Positions 29,521-30,720 of a stretch of DNA of 30,720 bases are shown in pieces; position 1 is the stretch's first letter; every line of letters starts with the position of its first letter. A program made the position numbers and the translations under genes. The notes under the pieces are model-generated. The model did not search any database, was not told the DNA's origin, and was given only the letters and a program-made list of their open reading frames with translations. Location of the stretch: assembly GCA_028717055.1 (NCBI GenBank), contig JAQUOO010000002.1, positions 1-30,720 on the forward strand, given 5' to 3'. The stretch is from Candidatus Omnitrophota bacterium (GTDB lineage Bacteria > Omnitrophota > Gorgyraeia > Gygaellales > Profunditerraquicolaceae).

Positions 29521-30720
29521 TGTTGTGTTTTTAACAGGTTAACCGCGGACATGATCACAGGATCCGAACTATAATCTCCCATCTTCTTATTTATATCCGG
29601 TTTTTCATCTAACCCGGATTCTTCAATAATCTCCTGTTCTTCTTTATTTGTCTGCATTTCTACAATAATATCCGGAATTACTCCCTTATCATGGATTTCT
29701 TTTCCTAGAGGAGTAAAATACCTGCTGGTAGTTAATCTTAAAGCTGAACCGTCGCTTAGAGGGATAACCGTTTGCACCGAACCCTTACCGAACGATTTTA
29801 CGCCGAATATTGTTGCGCGTTTATATTCCTGCAAAGCAGCTGCGACAATTTCGCTTCCTGAAGCCGATCCCTCATTAATCAAAATTGCGAGTGGGAGGCC
29901 AAGAACCGGATGCTCGCTGTTTGAGTTAAATATCAGACTCTGATTTTCCTTCCTTCCCTTTGTGAAAACGATTAATTTGCCTTTAGGCAAGAATTTTCCG
30001 GTTACATCCAGCGCGCTTTCCAGCAATCCTCCGGGGTTATTGCGCAAATCCAATATCAAAGATTTCATTCCGGCTTTGGATAATTTCTCAAAAACATTAT
30101 CGAAATCCCTGAAAGTAGTTTCCCGGAATTCCACGACTTTAATATAACCGATTCCTCCTTCAAGCACTTCTGCCGTTTTTATATCATTAATCTTGATGAC
30201 TGCGCGAATAATTTTAAACTCCAGGAGTCCTTTATCCGGGCCTCTCACTATAGTAAGATTAACCGGCTCCCCTGGATTGCCTCGCAGTTTTTTCATTGCT
30301 GCAGTTAAATCCATGCCGCGGGTCAATTCGCTGTTTATCTTAATTATTTTATCTCCGGGTTTAATCCCCGCTTTCCAGGCCGGAGTATCTTCTATAGGGG
30401 TAATGACTGTAAGCAACCCGTCTTTTATGGAAATCTCAATTCCTAAGCCGCCAAATTTTCCTTCAGTATCTACCTTCAATTCATCATACGTATCGGGATC
30501 CATGAACTGGCTGTGAGGGTCCAAAGACGAGAGCGCCCCTCTTAATGCCCCGTAAACCATATCTTTTGGCTTTATTTCGTCCACATACTCGGCATCTACA
30601 ATTGTTAAAACATCCGAAAAAAACTCAACCTGTTTAGATAAATCATCCCGTTTCTTTCGGTCAAAAGCAACAGCTAACGATACCGAGGCAAAAGAAACGA
30701 AAGCCAGAACTACAATAAAA
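29517..30720 (-). CDS. ctpA: C-terminal processing protease, N terminus beyond window edge
   Basis: Partial S41-family periplasmic serine protease, open at the right edge. The frame continues unbroken from 30584 (a GTG) to 30720, so that GTG is not the true start. The extension encodes a hydrophobic, probably signal-anchor stretch and the SKQVEFFSDVLTIVDAEYVD segment that normally opens these proteases. Then come the CtpA N-terminal motif LSSLDPHSQFMDPDTY, a PDZ domain (FGGLGIEISIKDGLLTVITP), RNNPGGLLESALDV, catalytic Ser in INEGSASGSEIVAAALQ, and catalytic Lys in FGVKSFGKGSVQT. CtpA processes envelope proteins. Its 3' end overlaps the polysaccharide deacetylase by 4 bp. Confidence 0.93.
   Translation of the reverse strand, partial: FIVVLAFVSFASVSLAVAFDRKKRDDLSKQVEFFSDVLTIVDAEYVDEIKPKDMVYGALRGALSSLDPHSQFMDPDTYDELKVDTEGKFGGLGIEISIKDGLLTVITPIEDTPAWKAGIKPGDKIIKINSELTRGMDLTAAMKKLRGNPGEPVNLTIVRGPDKGLLEFKIIRAVIKINDIKTAEVLEGGIGYIKVVEFRETTFRDFDNVFEKLSKAGMKSLILDLRNNPGGLLESALDVTGKFLPKGKLIVFTKGRKENQSLIFNSNSEHPVLGLPLAILINEGSASGSEIVAAALQEYKRATIFGVKSFGKGSVQTVIPLSDGSALRLTTSRYFTPLGKEIHDKGVIPDIIVEMQTNKEEQEIIEESGLDEKPDINKKMGDYSSDPVIMSAVNLLKTQQ

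Overview
The window reads as dense bacterial chromosome. Nearly every gene lies on the minus strand, many start/stop codons overlap (ATGA, TAATG), and five tRNA genes are interspersed among the protein genes. Methyl-branch Wood-Ljungdahl genes (acsE, acsD, an acsV/RACo-type activator, acsC) sit among several PilZ proteins, a bactofilin fused to a helix-turn-helix, and recurring AT-rich palindromic intergenic repeats. This fits an uncultivated anaerobe, and Omnitrophota (former OP3) is my best guess. That placement is inference from gene content; no rRNA or marker search was possible.

Layout, listed left to right (transcription runs right to left unless stated). 1-6760: aspartate-family cluster of citramalate synthase (cut by the window edge), aspartokinase, an ApgM-like phosphomutase in the position where homoserine kinase would be expected, a stand-alone CoaB, threonine synthase, homoserine dehydrogenase and a PilZ protein. 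6816-9562: two more PilZ genes (one frameshifted at an A7 run), tRNA-Pro, gpsA, a divergent thymidylate synthase and tRNA-Gly. 9563-10084: tRNA-Tyr and tRNA-Thr in repeat-rich spacers that share an 83-bp perfect duplication. 10086-17165: housekeeping run nnrD, acpS, pdxJ, a 44-residue CdaR/YbbR-like remnant, cdaA, folP, ftsH and tilS. 17316-18593: the only plus-strand gene, a Wzx-type flippase. 18715-19935: a small two-TM protein, a secreted four-EF-loop protein, a lone PAS protein and tRNA-Met with an unusual A19-T56 combination. 20210-26438: acsE, acsD, acsV, acsC, an FmdE-like protein and larB. 26451-30720: a tail-anchored HTH protein, bactofilin-HTH fusion, MgtC-like protein, tsaD, divergent polysaccharide deacetylase and the C-terminal protease ctpA (cut by the window edge).

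How it works together: the first block makes homoserine, threonine and, through citramalate, isoleucine precursors. The acs block moves the methyl group from methyl-tetrahydrofolate to the corrinoid iron-sulfur protein and keeps that protein reductively active. The CO dehydrogenase and acetyl-CoA synthase catalytic genes (acsA, acsB) are not in this window. Both cyclic dinucleotide systems are hinted at: c-di-AMP synthesis (cdaA) and c-di-GMP sensing (three PilZ genes). The strongest leads are the bactofilin-HTH plus membrane-anchored HTH pair, the larB/fmdE-like genes joined to the corrinoid operon, the PilZ frameshift, the reduced CdaR, the tRNA-Met tertiary-pair change, and the mobile-looking palindromic repeats, one of which supplies the C terminus of AcsD.
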